From positions 1 to 12,375 of the forward strand of contig KN817802.1 of the NCBI GenBank assembly GCA_000827495.1: a stretch of 12,375 nt of DNA, in the 5' to 3' direction. Position 1 is the first letter of the stretch; the number at the start of each line of letters is the position of its first letter. Source of the stretch: Hypholoma sublateritium FD-334 SS-4. Taxonomy: Eukaryota; Basidiomycota; Agaricomycetes; Agaricales; Strophariaceae. The translations under genes were made by a program, and so were the position numbers. Below are positions 1 through 9,366 of the stretch, in pieces. The notes beneath the pieces were generated by a model. It searched no databases, was not told the origin of the DNA, and saw only the letters and a list, made by a program, of their open reading frames with translations.

Positions 1-94
1 TATCGATACGTGTGAATTATAAGGCCTGAGAGGTTCTATTATAAGTGATTTGTTGCCGATTTGCCTTATAAGGCACTCTGGAGATTTGCGACAT
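1..94. repeat. Left arm of a perfect 94-bp terminal inverted repeat
   Basis: Bases 1-94 are the exact reverse complement of 12281-12374; the match stops at 94/95. The arm is AT-rich and contains three TTATAAG-type motifs (17-24, 39-46, 66-73), the third inside a 12-bp perfect palindrome GCCTTATAAGGC at 63-74. The outermost eight bases, TATCGATA, are themselves palindromic, so a target-site duplication cannot be told from the repeat end. The arm cuts into gene A1. It may be a transposon terminus or part of a longer repeat running out of the window; a repeat-bounded contig end is also possible. Confidence 0.95.
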
Positions 95-2209
95 GGCTTC
101 CTGGGTCAGTTCCGTGAAATTAAGGGCAACGTGAACTCGCGAAAGAAAGGCGTCATCGAATACTTTGACGCGGTTTGTTGTGACAAATAGTATGCCTTCG
201 TAGTATTCCATGTGGCGCAGGCTATGATAAATAGCGTCAATTACGTTAATGCGTAGACAAAGAAGGAATTATTACAAAACAGCGACCATGGCACTTCGTT
301 CCAGTTCATTTATTGTTCTCGCTTCGAGAAAAGCGTCGGCTTCGTCGATGAGAAGTATTGCTTTCCAAGCCGTGGCAGCTTTGAAAATCCCTTTCAGTGA
401 CTCGTCCAGATACTTCGCAGTAGTCCCAAGGTTTCCACCACCGATCACATATATTGGGCGGCGCAGGTGCTCGCTTGTGGCCTCGGCTGTAAATGTTTTC
501 CCGACGCCAGGTGGGCCGAATAAACTAATGACCAGTCCTTGTCCTTTCCCCAGAATGAAGTCATTGAGCCCGGTTTTTTCGTCGTGTGCTTCGATTAGTG
601 AGTGAAGGAGATCTTTGCGCTGATTATCCATAACCAAGTTCGGGAACGCATCATCGTTCCATGATATATCGGTGATTTTCTCAACATTGAATTGTACTAG
701 ACAAAACAGGGAAATGCATGGATAAATTAGAGGTCCTCATGCAAAGACGGAAATCACGTACACCACATGCGATCCGCCAGACTAAACCCAAAAACAAGCG
801 TCGGAGCCAACAAAATTTCGTCGTCGTCGAGATCGACATGGGGAGTAGCCTCACGAAATGCTTGTGCCGATTCCACAGTGCCGGTGAATCTATGGCCCGG
901 GTTAAGATAGCTGAAGGTAGTACGGTCAACCATGATACGACCCCGGACCTGTAAAGTAGGATGTAATTTGTATCAATGTCGATCAACAGCCAGCGGGAAA
1001 GCTTACATTATACTGCACAGCGGAACCCACTACCTCTGCAAGGGAAGCAGCGATCCCGTCGAAATATTTGTGATGGGAACCAATTAGCGATACCCATTTG
1101 CGACCCCTCTGCTTGACCTCCTCCATCAGACCCTCGATATCCTTGTGGAACTGGAGAGGATAAATATCCATGTCGTTTATTCGGAAGGTCCCACGTATGT
1201 GCGTAACACTCTTGGATTTTTGCACCTTGCCGACAACGATGGTTCGAGTAGTGGGATGGGCAACGAGATCAATGCTTTCCAAGACAAGACGGTATGTTTT
1301 TGCGTCACCAGCATCAGTTTGTCGCGTCCAAGAGATCAGTTGATAGAGGCGTGGAAGACCGGTGATGTCACAACGCTGAACCATTGTTGTTTGTGGGACG
1401 AGAATGGCATAGAGAAGATCGAAGGTGATTTCTCCATGGGAAATCAAGTGCTGTATATCTGAGAGGATGGTTCCGTAATCGAGTGCAATAGTCGAAGTGA
1501 GAACCTCGACAGATGCTAAGATTTTACTTTCCGTCGGTGTAATGTCGTCTTTCCCCCGAAGCACCGCGGCATATTTCATGAAATCGTAGTAAAATGATAT
1601 AAAAAGGTCTTTCGGCAACTTTGGGGGAGCGTCAGTTCATGTTCGAGGACAAATTGGTAGGCGCACACGAGTACGTACCTGTAATGCGTTGGAAGTCCAA
1701 GATATACCAGGCCATGAGCGTATTACTTCTTGACATGCTTGTCGGAGAAAGTCGCTTGCAATATTGAAGGTCACATTCTCATTCCCGAAGCTTCCTGCTT
1801 GGGGTACTGTGCGGATGACACTGACAGTCATTTTCGATCCACTGAATAATTGCCAGTATTGATAATAAGTGGAGCAGGCTCACAAAAAGTCATATTTCCC
1901 CCCGTTCTTGTCCAGAGATGCGTGAGTCGTTCCATTCACGGTGGATTTCTGAAACAACGTCCGGAATTCAGATAAAGGAGTTTTGAGCGACGTCACCCGT
2001 ACCTGATATTTCCATGCTTTCGCAGTTTCGTCGTAGTAATAATCGAGATAGCTGACCCTCGGGTTTGGCTGGAGATCCTGACCTATCTGAGTACCCGTGT
2101 CCGACAGAGTAGATGCGGTATCTTTTTCTCGTTTAGACTTCTTTTGAGGTAGCTTGGAGCCCGGGCGTTGGAACAGACCTGCCACGGAGCGCATGACAGT
2201 AGGAGGCAT
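17..2209 (-). CDS. A1: DUF7025/AAA ATPase, 3'-truncated by the left repeat
   Basis: AAA-family ATPase of the fungal DUF7025-plus-AAA type; the cellular substrate is unknown. Proposed exons on the minus strand: 2209-2003, 1948-1884, 1820-1679, 1618-1007, 948-762, 696-276 and 221 onward; six introns of 54-65 nt. The start of exon 3 could instead be 1841. Phases agree throughout and match A2. Visible motifs: Walker A GPPGVGKT at about residues 465-472, Walker B ILLIDEAD at 518-525, sensor-1 TTNR at 559-562, arginine finger in SRVH at 572-575. Native sequence ends near residue 587. The frame then runs 25 codons through the repeat to a TAA at 17-19, so about 77 residues, including the helical lid with sensor 2, are missing. 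The chosen ATG (2207-2209) lies 76 nt below a TATA box. Codons are AT-richer than in A2. Nucleotide-binding parts look intact, but without the lid it is probably non-functional unless the end is an assembly effect. Confidence 0.85.
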
Positions 2210-2215
2210 GATCAA

Positions 2216-2676
2216 GGTTTTTGAATCTTCACTGGCAGGTCAAGCAAAGGAGATTGACTATCGTGCGGTTGCGCAGACACGGTATTTTTATAAGGAGCTA
2301 CTGTCATGGAAATATCTCTGCTGAGAAAAAGAACCTGATATTTCACACCATGGACGTTGATGCAGGTCACAATCCAGCGCCCACTGTCATGAGTCACTCT
2401 GAGTCTAAGGATTAGGCTACTAGGAAACCGGAAATGTCATGACGAATATCTCTTCAAGCTTCAAAGCTTCAAATTTCAGACTTCGTGATTCTTGGGCGAT
2501 CTGCTTCCACGCTACGCAGTGCCTCAAAACGTCAACTTGGCGATGTATTCCTAGAGCCTGTAGAGGGAAACTGCGGCCTACTCCTCGTGCTGTAGATGGC
2601 GTATATTCTAACTGAAAATTTTAAATACTTGGCACGTCGTTCCAATTCCCTCTCCTTCGCGCTTCCTATCGTAGAC
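2216..2676. other. Intergenic: A1 promoter and B1 3' flank
   Basis: No gene is supported here. It holds the A1 TATA box and, at about 2451-2480, a short run of overlapping CTTCAA(A)G units. The B1 3' flank shows no clear AATAAA. Confidence 0.6.
2285..2292 (-). promoter_or_regulatory. TATA box of gene A1
   Basis: The minus strand reads TATAAAAA, 76 nt upstream of the A1 start codon, a normal position for a fungal TATA element. Confidence 0.5.
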
Positions 2677-3036
2677 TTAGAAATTCATCTCTTCGGCCAT
2701 CATCTTTCGAGCGGCCGCATCGCACGCCCCTCCGTTGGCGCAAACGGGTTGTACGATGTCGATAATAAGGGGCTCTGGATTGTGCATGTATGACGCCGGT
2801 GTGTGGACCAGACCTACGGCGCGTGCAGGACAGTTCCAGCAGACCCAGGGGCGCGAATTCAACACTTGCTTGTCGTATTTAGCTGCGAGGCCGGCGAGGA
2901 ACCGGATCGCTTGCGCTTGCGGTGGGTGAAGGACTCGCAGTTCAAGAGGGATAACTTCGTATTTGATAATAGGAGTTGGGGCACTGTGAACTCGGATTTC
3001 ATAGCGAACCTTGTCGCGTGCCGTATGGTTTGGCAT
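2677..3036 (-). CDS. B1: small four-cysteine protein of unknown function
   Basis: Single-exon frame of 119 residues starting ATGCCAAAC and ending TAA. I do not recognise the family. It aligns with B2 along most of its length: a DK..YEI opening, a P[VI]IKY segment, CWNC at 66-69, a conserved His at 78 in LVHTP, and PVCANGGAC with Cys 99 and 105. The spacing C-x2-C-x29-C-x5-C is identical in B2, which suggests a structural metal site, probably zinc (inference). There is no signal peptide or membrane segment. Conservation between diverged paralogues is the main evidence that it is coding. It lacks the Lys/Gly-rich leader of B2; an unseen 5' exon is possible because the TATA element lies 131 nt upstream. 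Confidence 0.75.
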   Translation of the reverse strand: MPNHTARDKVRYEIRVHSAPTPIIKYEVIPLELRVLHPPQAQAIRFLAGLAAKYDKQVLNSRPWVCWNCPARAVGLVHTPASYMHNPEPLIIDIVQPVCANGGACDAAARKMMAEEMNF

Positions 3037-3491
3037 GAGGATAATTTAACTGTCTGGTGGAAAAGCGGTTGGCGGGTTGCGAGGGATGAGTTATCAAGTC
3101 TTTCTTTAGTCTCGAGGATGCGGGGTAAATTCTGGGAGTTACATTTTTAAGAAACCCTGGGACATCTTTATAGAGCTAAGAACCATTTGAAACCTCTTTT
3201 TCGGGTTTCTCCGATGGGCGTAACAATGCGTTTCATTGAAGTGCAGGATGTATCTGAGATATACAGATTTCGCAGAATGAGAGCCGACAATACGCGTTAC
3301 CCCGGAGTCTATCTCGCAAAATATGCGCTTTAGTTCTTTGAATACACCTTGAAAATGAATATTTACTATCTATAACACTTTACAATTGGTGCGACTTGGA
3401 ATGCGTGTAACCAGAACCCTGATCAAGCGTACATATATTCTATTCGTACATCCAGACATCAAACGTTTCAGAGGCGAATGATATTATAGCT
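3037..3491. other. Intergenic between B1 and B2
   Basis: It contains the probable B1 promoter and the B2 3' flank, which is AT-rich around 3340-3400. An open plus-strand frame running in from 2803 to 3150 is antisense to B1 and is not supported. No RNA gene or repeat was noticed. Confidence 0.5.
3167..3172 (-). promoter_or_regulatory. TATA box of gene B1
   Basis: The minus strand reads CTATAAAG, 131 nt upstream of the B1 ATG. The distance allows a long leader or a missed 5' exon. Confidence 0.35.
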
Positions 3492-3983
3492 TCATACCAG
3501 TTCGAGCGTGTCCAAAATTTCTGGGCCTAACATGCCCAAGCCACCCGCCATCACTACGCGAGCCCCTCCAGCGCAGTTCCCGCCCGGGGCACAGACAGGA
3601 AACGCCAAATCGACCACCTTGGGATTGCTGAGTTGCAGGAACGGTTTCGGTGCATGTGCAAGGCCCGTCGCGCGCGCGGTACAGTTCCAGCAGGGCAGGC
3701 TCAGCGAGGTCACGACTTCGTTGCTGTATTTCCTGATAAGGCTGTCGACGAACTTGTTCTTTGCTAGCAACGGCGGCTGCGGGACGCAAAGGGCAGCGGG
3801 GACGGTGTCGTATTTGATTACGGGTTCGTCGAGACCGAAGATCTTGATTTCGTAGCAGACCATCTTGTCTGTGGCTTTGCCCTTCCCCTTCCCTTCATCT
3901 TGGACCATTTCGTGAGCAGCCTCAGGCCGGGGTGCGGGCCGGTACTGGCTTTTGGCTTTGTTTTTGCCCTTTCCGTGAGTCAT
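3492..3983 (-). CDS. B2: small four-cysteine protein, paralogue of B1
   Basis: A 163-residue frame from ATG at 3981-3983 to TGA. The frame stays open upstream to another ATG at 4094, but a TATA-like TTTAAAAG near 4073-4080 lies between the two, so the shorter start is preferred. Residues 1-40 are low-complexity and basic (KGKNKAK, KGKGKA), possibly nucleic-acid binding or a localisation signal (inference). The rest parallels B1: YEI, VIKY, CWNC at 98-101, His 109, and PVCAPGGNC with Cys 131 and 137, giving the same C-x2-C-x29-C-x5-C pattern. It extends about 16 residues further at the C-terminus. No signal peptide or TM segment. The gene lies directly downstream of A2 on the same strand, but each gene has its own promoter-like sequence. 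Function unknown. Confidence 0.75.
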   Translation of the reverse strand: MTHGKGKNKAKSQYRPAPRPEAAHEMVQDEGKGKGKATDKMVCYEIKIFGLDEPVIKYDTVPAALCVPQPPLLAKNKFVDSLIRKYSNEVVTSLSLPCWNCTARATGLAHAPKPFLQLSNPKVVDLAFPVCAPGGNCAGGARVVMAGGLGMLGPEILDTLELV

Positions 3984-4072
3984 GGAATGTATTGGAGTGG
4001 GCGCGATTGGGAGAGTTGTGGGCGGTGGCTGATGTACCCGCTTTCTGCTCGCACGGAATAGTACTCGGCTTT

Positions 4073-4080
4073 TAAAGTTG
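4073..4080 (-). promoter_or_regulatory. TATA-like element of gene B2
   Basis: TTTAAAAG on the minus strand, about 90 nt upstream of the preferred ATG. It argues for the start at 3983 rather than 4094. Confidence 0.35.
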
Positions 4081-4295
4081 AGAGCACAAGGCAAGTGTTA
4101 GTCGCACCCTGCATTACAGACTTATACTGTCTCGGGGTTTTCCGGTCGATCGAGTCTGAAGACAAAAGAAATTACCCCCGCAGCCTGCCGCAGGAGGCTA
4201 CATGGGCGCGTCCGAAAACAATAAATGATGCCGTACCGAAAGAATGGAGGGGTGTGTAGCTGGCGATGAAGATAGGCGTCTTCAGTTGTAGGATC

Positions 4296-4301
4296 TTTAT
4301 T
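4296..4301 (-). terminator. Polyadenylation signal of gene A2
   Basis: AATAAA on the minus strand, about 95 nt below the A2 stop codon. Confidence 0.5.
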
Positions 4302-4392
4302 CATTTCCAGTAATAAAAATACACGATTCTTTCCAATTTACAACATACCACAATACAGGGAAACGTACGGCCAGTCTTAAACCGAGGGGATT

Positions 4393-6928
4393 CTACTTCT
4401 TTTCGAATTCGCGCGTGAACTCGTCCATTGAGTCTAAGGTGAGCCGCAGATGTTCGTAACCGACCTTCTCGCCCTTGCCCAGCGCCAGAGAGTGCGCCGT
4501 CCGCGCCGCGTTCTTGATTTGACGCCCGTTGATCCCGCGCTGCGCGAGGTCCCGAATCTGCTCCGCGGTGATGCCCTCGGAGGCCGTACCCATCTTGCGG
4601 ATGAACGCGGTCCAAACCTGTTCTTTTGACTCCGTGCTCAGCTCGCTGAAGTGCAGCGCGACGTGGATGCGCGAGAGGAACGCCTCGTCGAACGCCTTTA
4701 CGCGGTTCGTCGTAAGGAAGAGGATTCCGCGGTAGTACTCGACATGGCGCAGGCTAGTGAGGTTAGACTGTAGTCAGCCTTCCTCGCACTATGCCTGAAA
4801 AGGCGAGGGAACTCACAAAACAGCAACCATCGCGTTACGTTCAAGGTCGTGCAGTGAGCGCTGCTCGAGGAACACGTCTGCTTCGTCGATGAGTACAATC
4901 GCCTTCCACGCAGTCGCGACGTCGAACACCTTCTCTAGCGCAGCATCGAGGGCAGTCGCGGTCGTGCCGAGGTCACCGCCGCCGATGACGTAGAGCGGGC
5001 GGCGCACGTGCTCGCTCGTCGCCTCCGCGGAAAACGTCTTCCCGACGCCGGGCGGACCGAAGAGGTTCACGACGAGACCGTGTCCCTTTCCCTTGATGAA
5101 ATCGTCAAAGCCAATCTCCTTGTGGTGGGCTTCAACAAGCGACTGGAGGAGGTGCTTGCGGTCGCCGGGCAGGACGAGGTTCTCGAAAGCATCCTGGTTC
5201 CAGTCGACGTCCTGGATCTTCTCGACGTCGAACTCCACTGTGAAAACATGTCAGTCAAGGGTTTGTAAGATGTCACGAGCTGCAAGGACATACACCACAC
5301 TTTGTCGCTGAGACTGAAGCCCAGGACGGTGGTAGGTGTCAACAGAAGATCGGACTCGGTCAGCTCCACGTCGGATGTATCGCTAGCGGAATGTTGGGCA
5401 AGCGCATCTGCAGCACACGGATAATCAGATAAATCATCAGTACAAAATATAAGGCCGGAACACACCTGTAATCTGAGGCATCGGGGGGAGTGGCAATGGG
5501 TTTCCCCACTCATCAAATCCGTTGTGAGTTCCGAAACGGGGGTCGCTGGTTGCATCATCCGAATCTCTAGCCATCTTCGACGGGACGGAAACGGGGAGCG
5601 TGTGGTTGGGATTTAGGCGGCGGAAGGTTGCTCTGTCGACCATGATTCGGCTCCGCACCTGTTTGTCATGCAGATTAAGTACTTCAAACACACGGAGAAG
5701 ATATAGAAAATACAAACATTGTGCTTGATGACCTTTTCTCCGTATTTGAGCGCTGCGATGCCTTCAAACTGCTTGTGATGCATCCCAATCAGGTCCACCC
5801 ACTTCTTGGCCCGCGCACGGATTGACTCTTCGAGGCCCTTGGGGTCTGGGTGGAACTGGATAGGGTACACATCCATCGTATTGATCTTGATCGTTCCTTT
5901 GATCGGGCGGATGAGAACGGTCGTCTGTACACGGCCAACGACAACGCTCTGTGTGACAGGTCGGTCGACGAGGTCGATGCTCTCGAGATTAAGCTGGAAC
6001 ACGGGCTTGCCCTCGACGGTCAGTCGCGTCCACGACGCGAGCTCGAAGAGGCGTGGGAGGCCGGTGATGGCACAGCGCCCTACCATAACCGTGCGCGGGA
6101 CGAGAATCGCGAACACAAGGTCGAAGTTGATCTCGCCGTGCCCAATCAGGCGGTCGATCTTAGAGAGCGTGACGCGGAAGTCGCTCGCGATAGTGGAGAG
6201 GAGGAGGTTGACGGAGGCGAGGGTGTGGGCCTCCTCACTTGTGCGAGCCTTCTTGGCTGTGAGATCTGCAGCATATTGCAAGAATGAGGGGTAGAACGCG
6301 ATGAAGATATCGGGATCCATCTGAAACATAGTGAGCATGTCAGAATGGGAGGGGAGAGTCAGCGGAGAAACATTATTACCTCCAAAGGGTCTGAATTCCA
6401 GGAGATGCCGGGCCAGGACCGTATAACGTCCTTGCAAGCCTTGAGTAGATATCCGCTCTTGATCACGATCTTGAAGGTGGGATCCAGACCGCGCTCCCGG
6501 GGGACCGAGCGTACCAGGCTATAGCAGATTGTAGGTGCGTGAGATACAGACCCACTACAGGAGAGGCTTTCCTTACACAAAGGTAAAATCCTTCCAGATG
6601 TCGTTGGTACCGCCGCCTATGATTGGAATGGTCTCAATAACGACATTTGAGCTCATGTTCTATGAAAGACAGAGAAACATGAGATCAGCGGATAATCAGG
6701 CGAGTATATCAAGAGATGACTCACCCTGTACTTGTACGACCTGGTCCATCGGCTGTAGTAGTAATCGACGCGTTTGACCTTCAGAGCTGGGGGAGGAACG
6801 TTCTCATTCGCAACCGCAGTGGTCTTGGAAAATTTGGACTCGTTGTCATCGTTGATGGAGGCTTCTTCAGCGATAGCAGGCGAGCCGGAGGATGAGTTCC
6901 TGACGAGGCTGGAGAAGCGGCGATGCAT
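4393..6928 (-). CDS. A2: complete DUF7025/AAA ATPase, 705 aa
   Basis: AAA ATPase of the fungal DUF7025 type; ATP-driven remodelling is expected from the family, target unknown. Exons (minus): 6928-6725, 6659-6577, 6518-6380, 6320-5718, 5658-5466, 5407-5294, 5237-4817, 4753-4393. The seven GT-AG introns are 56-65 nt and the total is 2118 nt in frame, ending TAG. Residues about 143-450 form the DUF7025-like region, ending in LGFSLSDKVW. AAA core: Walker A GPPGVGKT 506-513, Walker B IVLIDEAD 559-566, sensor-1 TTNR 600-603, arginine finger in SRIH 613-616. The lid has a sensor-2-like NGRQIKN at 661-667 and the C-terminus is charged. All key ATPase residues are present. There is no signal peptide, so it is probably soluble. 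Compared with A1 it carries an extra intron (5408-5465), an extra linker of about 40 residues before LLLTPTTV, and more G/C-ending codons. Confidence 0.93.
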
Positions 6929-6976
6929 AGTGGTAATGGCGGACGGTTAGGCAGTGGTCCATTCTGTACAAGCCTG

Positions 6977-6983
6977 TTTATAT
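6977..6983 (-). promoter_or_regulatory. TATA box of gene A2
   Basis: ATATAAAC on the minus strand, about 50 nt above the A2 start codon. It supports the chosen ATG. Confidence 0.45.
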
Positions 6984-7771
6984 GCACACCAATGAGCAGA
7001 TAGTATCCTATGAGGCAGTGATAATGATATTAGAAGCATACATTGTTGCTGAGCCTGAGAGCGCGGCTGCGCAAATATGTCACAATTGGTGTGCGGATGA
7101 CTGACGATGACTCGACCCATGTCACCGTACCCAGAACTGTCAGGAGCCTTCGCGAGGAATTATGTGACGCATATCATGGGAAATGCGATAGTCGTAACTT
7201 TTTTGGACTCTTTATGAATCTGGGGGAGATGGAAGGAGTTGACCGGGCTGAAGTCAAGCTGAACCTGGTCTCACCTTCAGCTTTGCCAAGCGTTGTAACG
7301 TTGATTCCCAGAGATCCCCTCTCCTTTGTTTTCACACTGGGTAAATAGCTTTGATAGATCGCATTAGGTAGATAGCCTTGATAAAAATGGTTTGAGCGGT
7401 GCAATGGAGACGAATGTTGCGGGCGTCAGCGTGGTTGGCCCCATCGCCGTGGGAAGTTGGGACATATATCCACGTGGCGTACCTTGACCCTCTCCTATCC
7501 AAGTCGTCTTTTTTGCGTCTTCGCCAAATCTTCTCCAAGTACGCGTTTTACATCTCATGCCCTCGTCTCTGACCTATGTTGATTCAGTCGCGACTTACAG
7601 CGACGCGACTTGTGGCCCAGATGCACCACAGGTTACGCTCTGATTCCGAGAGCCATAGTCCGACATTCATCAAATATTCAGTGGCCTTTCGCTGCCAATT
7701 CGCTGCCCCCAAGCGTTCCCAGAAACCGATGACGCAAACTATGACGCGTATATCTGATGTTACTTGAGCCT

Positions 7772-7779
7772 ATATATCA
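7772..7779 (+). promoter_or_regulatory. Possible TATA element of gene C1
   Basis: TATATATC about 190 nt upstream of the C1 ATG, beside the tandem ATATCACTCG repeat. The distance would imply a long 5' leader. Confidence 0.3.
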
Positions 7780-7964
7780 CTCGATATCACTCGGCAGCTT
7801 TGGAAGGAAGACTACATATGTTTGCAACAGCGCCCTCGCCAATGCCTCGCCAGCCTTCTCTTTCCCTGACGTCTATGGTTTGGCCCGTCATTTCACTTCT
7901 TCGACTTTGATAGTCACTTTTTGCCTTCGTCGTTTTTCATCTTTCTTGTTGGAACTTTCTCATC

Positions 7965-9366
7965 ATGGTCAGTATAACGCTGGACGACAGAGATCCGAAA
8001 ATTGTCTACTCAGCTGGTTGGACGCATGCTGGGAGGCCTGCTGATTATGCCCGAACGACAAGCCGCACCACAGTTGCTGGATCAACAGCCAAGTTAACGT
8101 TTACTGGTACGGTATAGAGTTCGCTGACTATCGTATCATCATGTTGACGCATCGTTTTTCGTGTATTAGGAACTAGCATTAGTGTCTTCGGGACCATCCC
8201 CCCGAACACGAGGACAGTGCCTACGCCGCCATCTTCAGAGTACAGTATTGACGGAAGCGCAAACACTGTCTTTACGGCAACCGAAACGGCGAATTTTCAG
8301 CGCAACCAGCTATTCTTCCAGTCTGCCTCCCTACCAAACGGAACACATGCACTGACCATCACATACCCCAAAGTTTCCGACCCTCTTTTTCTTGATTTTC
8401 TTGTGGTCACTCAGCCTAATCCCGCTACCACCACAAGCACCGGCCTGCCTTCTACCAGCACCGGTGCCTCGTTGACAGTGGCGTCGACGAAAGCTGCTTC
8501 AATCACCTCACGCACCTCTAATACCAGCAAGTCTAACACTGCGACGACTACGGCACGCGCCAGTACCACCGGTACCGGATTGAAGAACAACTCAATACCC
8601 GCGAACAGCACAAGCACGTCCAACACGCTGGCACCCTTGACCGTCACCGTTACCGCCTCGAGTAGCCCAACCCCCACGCCAACCATGGATATGCCCACCA
8701 TGAACGGCGGCACGACCAACGGGCTCACCGCTTCTGCAGTGTCCGGCGGTAAGATTAACTCGCGCGCAGTAGTCGGCGGCGTCATGGGCGCCATCGTCGC
8801 CGTGTTTCTCATCGGGTACGGGATCCTCCTCTGGCACCGTCGCCGCCAGGACAAACGGAAGCGCAACTCGCTCGCGGGCATGAACGGTGCGTCACCTCCC
8901 CCTCCCCACTCTGAGCGCCTCTGACTCGCACCAACCTACAGTTCGGAAAAGTGGCATCTCGCTGCCACGCACACAGGGTCCCGCATACGACGCGGAGCGG
9001 GGGTACCGCAACAGCGCGTTGGGGCAGCGCTCGCAGCTCGGGCGCGGGAGCGGGAACTGGGGCGACTTCCCGCGCAGCGTGCCGACCGTCGCGTACTCGC
9101 CGGACCGCAACAGCGCGCGTGGGTCGCGCGCACAGTTCGAGCGCGCGAGCGGGAACTGGGTGGGCCGCAGCGTACCCGCTGCCATGTACGCGCCCGAGCG
9201 CAACAGCGTGTACAACCCGCAGTCGCAGTACGGGTCCGTGGGCGGTAGCTTTGGCGGCGGCGGTGGCGGCTTCCGTGGTGCGCCGTCGCCGCCCGTGAGC
9301 AACGTGAGCTTTGCGTACGATAGCAGTGGCGCGTACCGTCCGCGGAGCAGCATGCGCCCGGGCTGA
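7965..9366 (+). CDS. C1: single-pass membrane protein, Thr/Ser-rich ectodomain
   Basis: Exons 7965-8112, 8170-8886 and 8942-9366 give 429 residues, ending TGA. Introns are 57 and 55 nt. The N-terminal module (about 1-130) contains TLDDRD, IVYSAGW, YSIDG and LFFQSASLPNGTHALTITYP, resembling a beta-rich, possibly carbohydrate-binding fold (inference). Residues about 135-235 are a Thr/Ser-rich, probably O-glycosylated stalk with several N-x-S/T sites. A TM helix at about 249-271 (AVVGGVMGAIVAVFLIGYG) is followed by HRRRQDKRKR, so the C-terminus is cytosolic. The tail has three imperfect copies of a roughly 30-residue RNS...SGNW-type unit, then a Gly-rich stretch. There is no cleavable signal peptide at the chosen ATG. 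The architecture suggests a surface or cell-wall sensor, unproven. The first donor is displaced relative to C2. C2 is an inverted, tail-to-tail paralogue. Confidence 0.87.

Larger units (their letters stand above)
3984..4392. other. Intergenic: A2 3' UTR and B2 promoter
   Basis: No gene is supported. It carries the A2 polyadenylation signal (4296-4301) and the B2 TATA-like element. Confidence 0.6.
6929..7964. other. Spacer between divergent A2 and C1, no gene recognised
   Basis: About 1 kb shared by two divergent promoters. It holds the A2 TATA box, a TATATATC element at about 7772, an adjacent tandem 10-bp duplication of ATATCACTCG (about 7775-7794), and a T/C-rich leader just before the C1 ATG. 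Frames of 60-100 codons on both strands overlap each other between 7040 and 7770 and show no family motif. No tRNA or transposon signature was seen. Confidence 0.5.

Noticed and set aside
1238..1255. GGTTCGA motif as a possible tRNA B box
   Set aside because: The full B-box consensus and any cloverleaf are lacking, and it lies within A1 exon 4.
2451..2480. CTTCAA(A)G repeat cluster as a tandem repeat locus
   Set aside because: Only a few imperfect copies, too short to be meaningful.
3984..4094. N-terminal extension of B2 to the upstream ATG
   Set aside because: A TATA-like element lies inside it and the extra residues have no counterpart in B1.
5806..6294. Plus-strand frames opposite A2 exon 4
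   Set aside because: Antisense to a well-supported exon with conserved protein sequence.
7043..7348. Open frame of 101 codons between A2 and C1
   Set aside because: Overlapped by open frames on the other strand; no domain, no paralogue in the window, and no clear promoter tied to it.
8411..8881. Long antisense frame opposite the C1 stalk
   Set aside because: It is a by-product of the Thr/Ser-rich, GC-biased coding sequence of C1.
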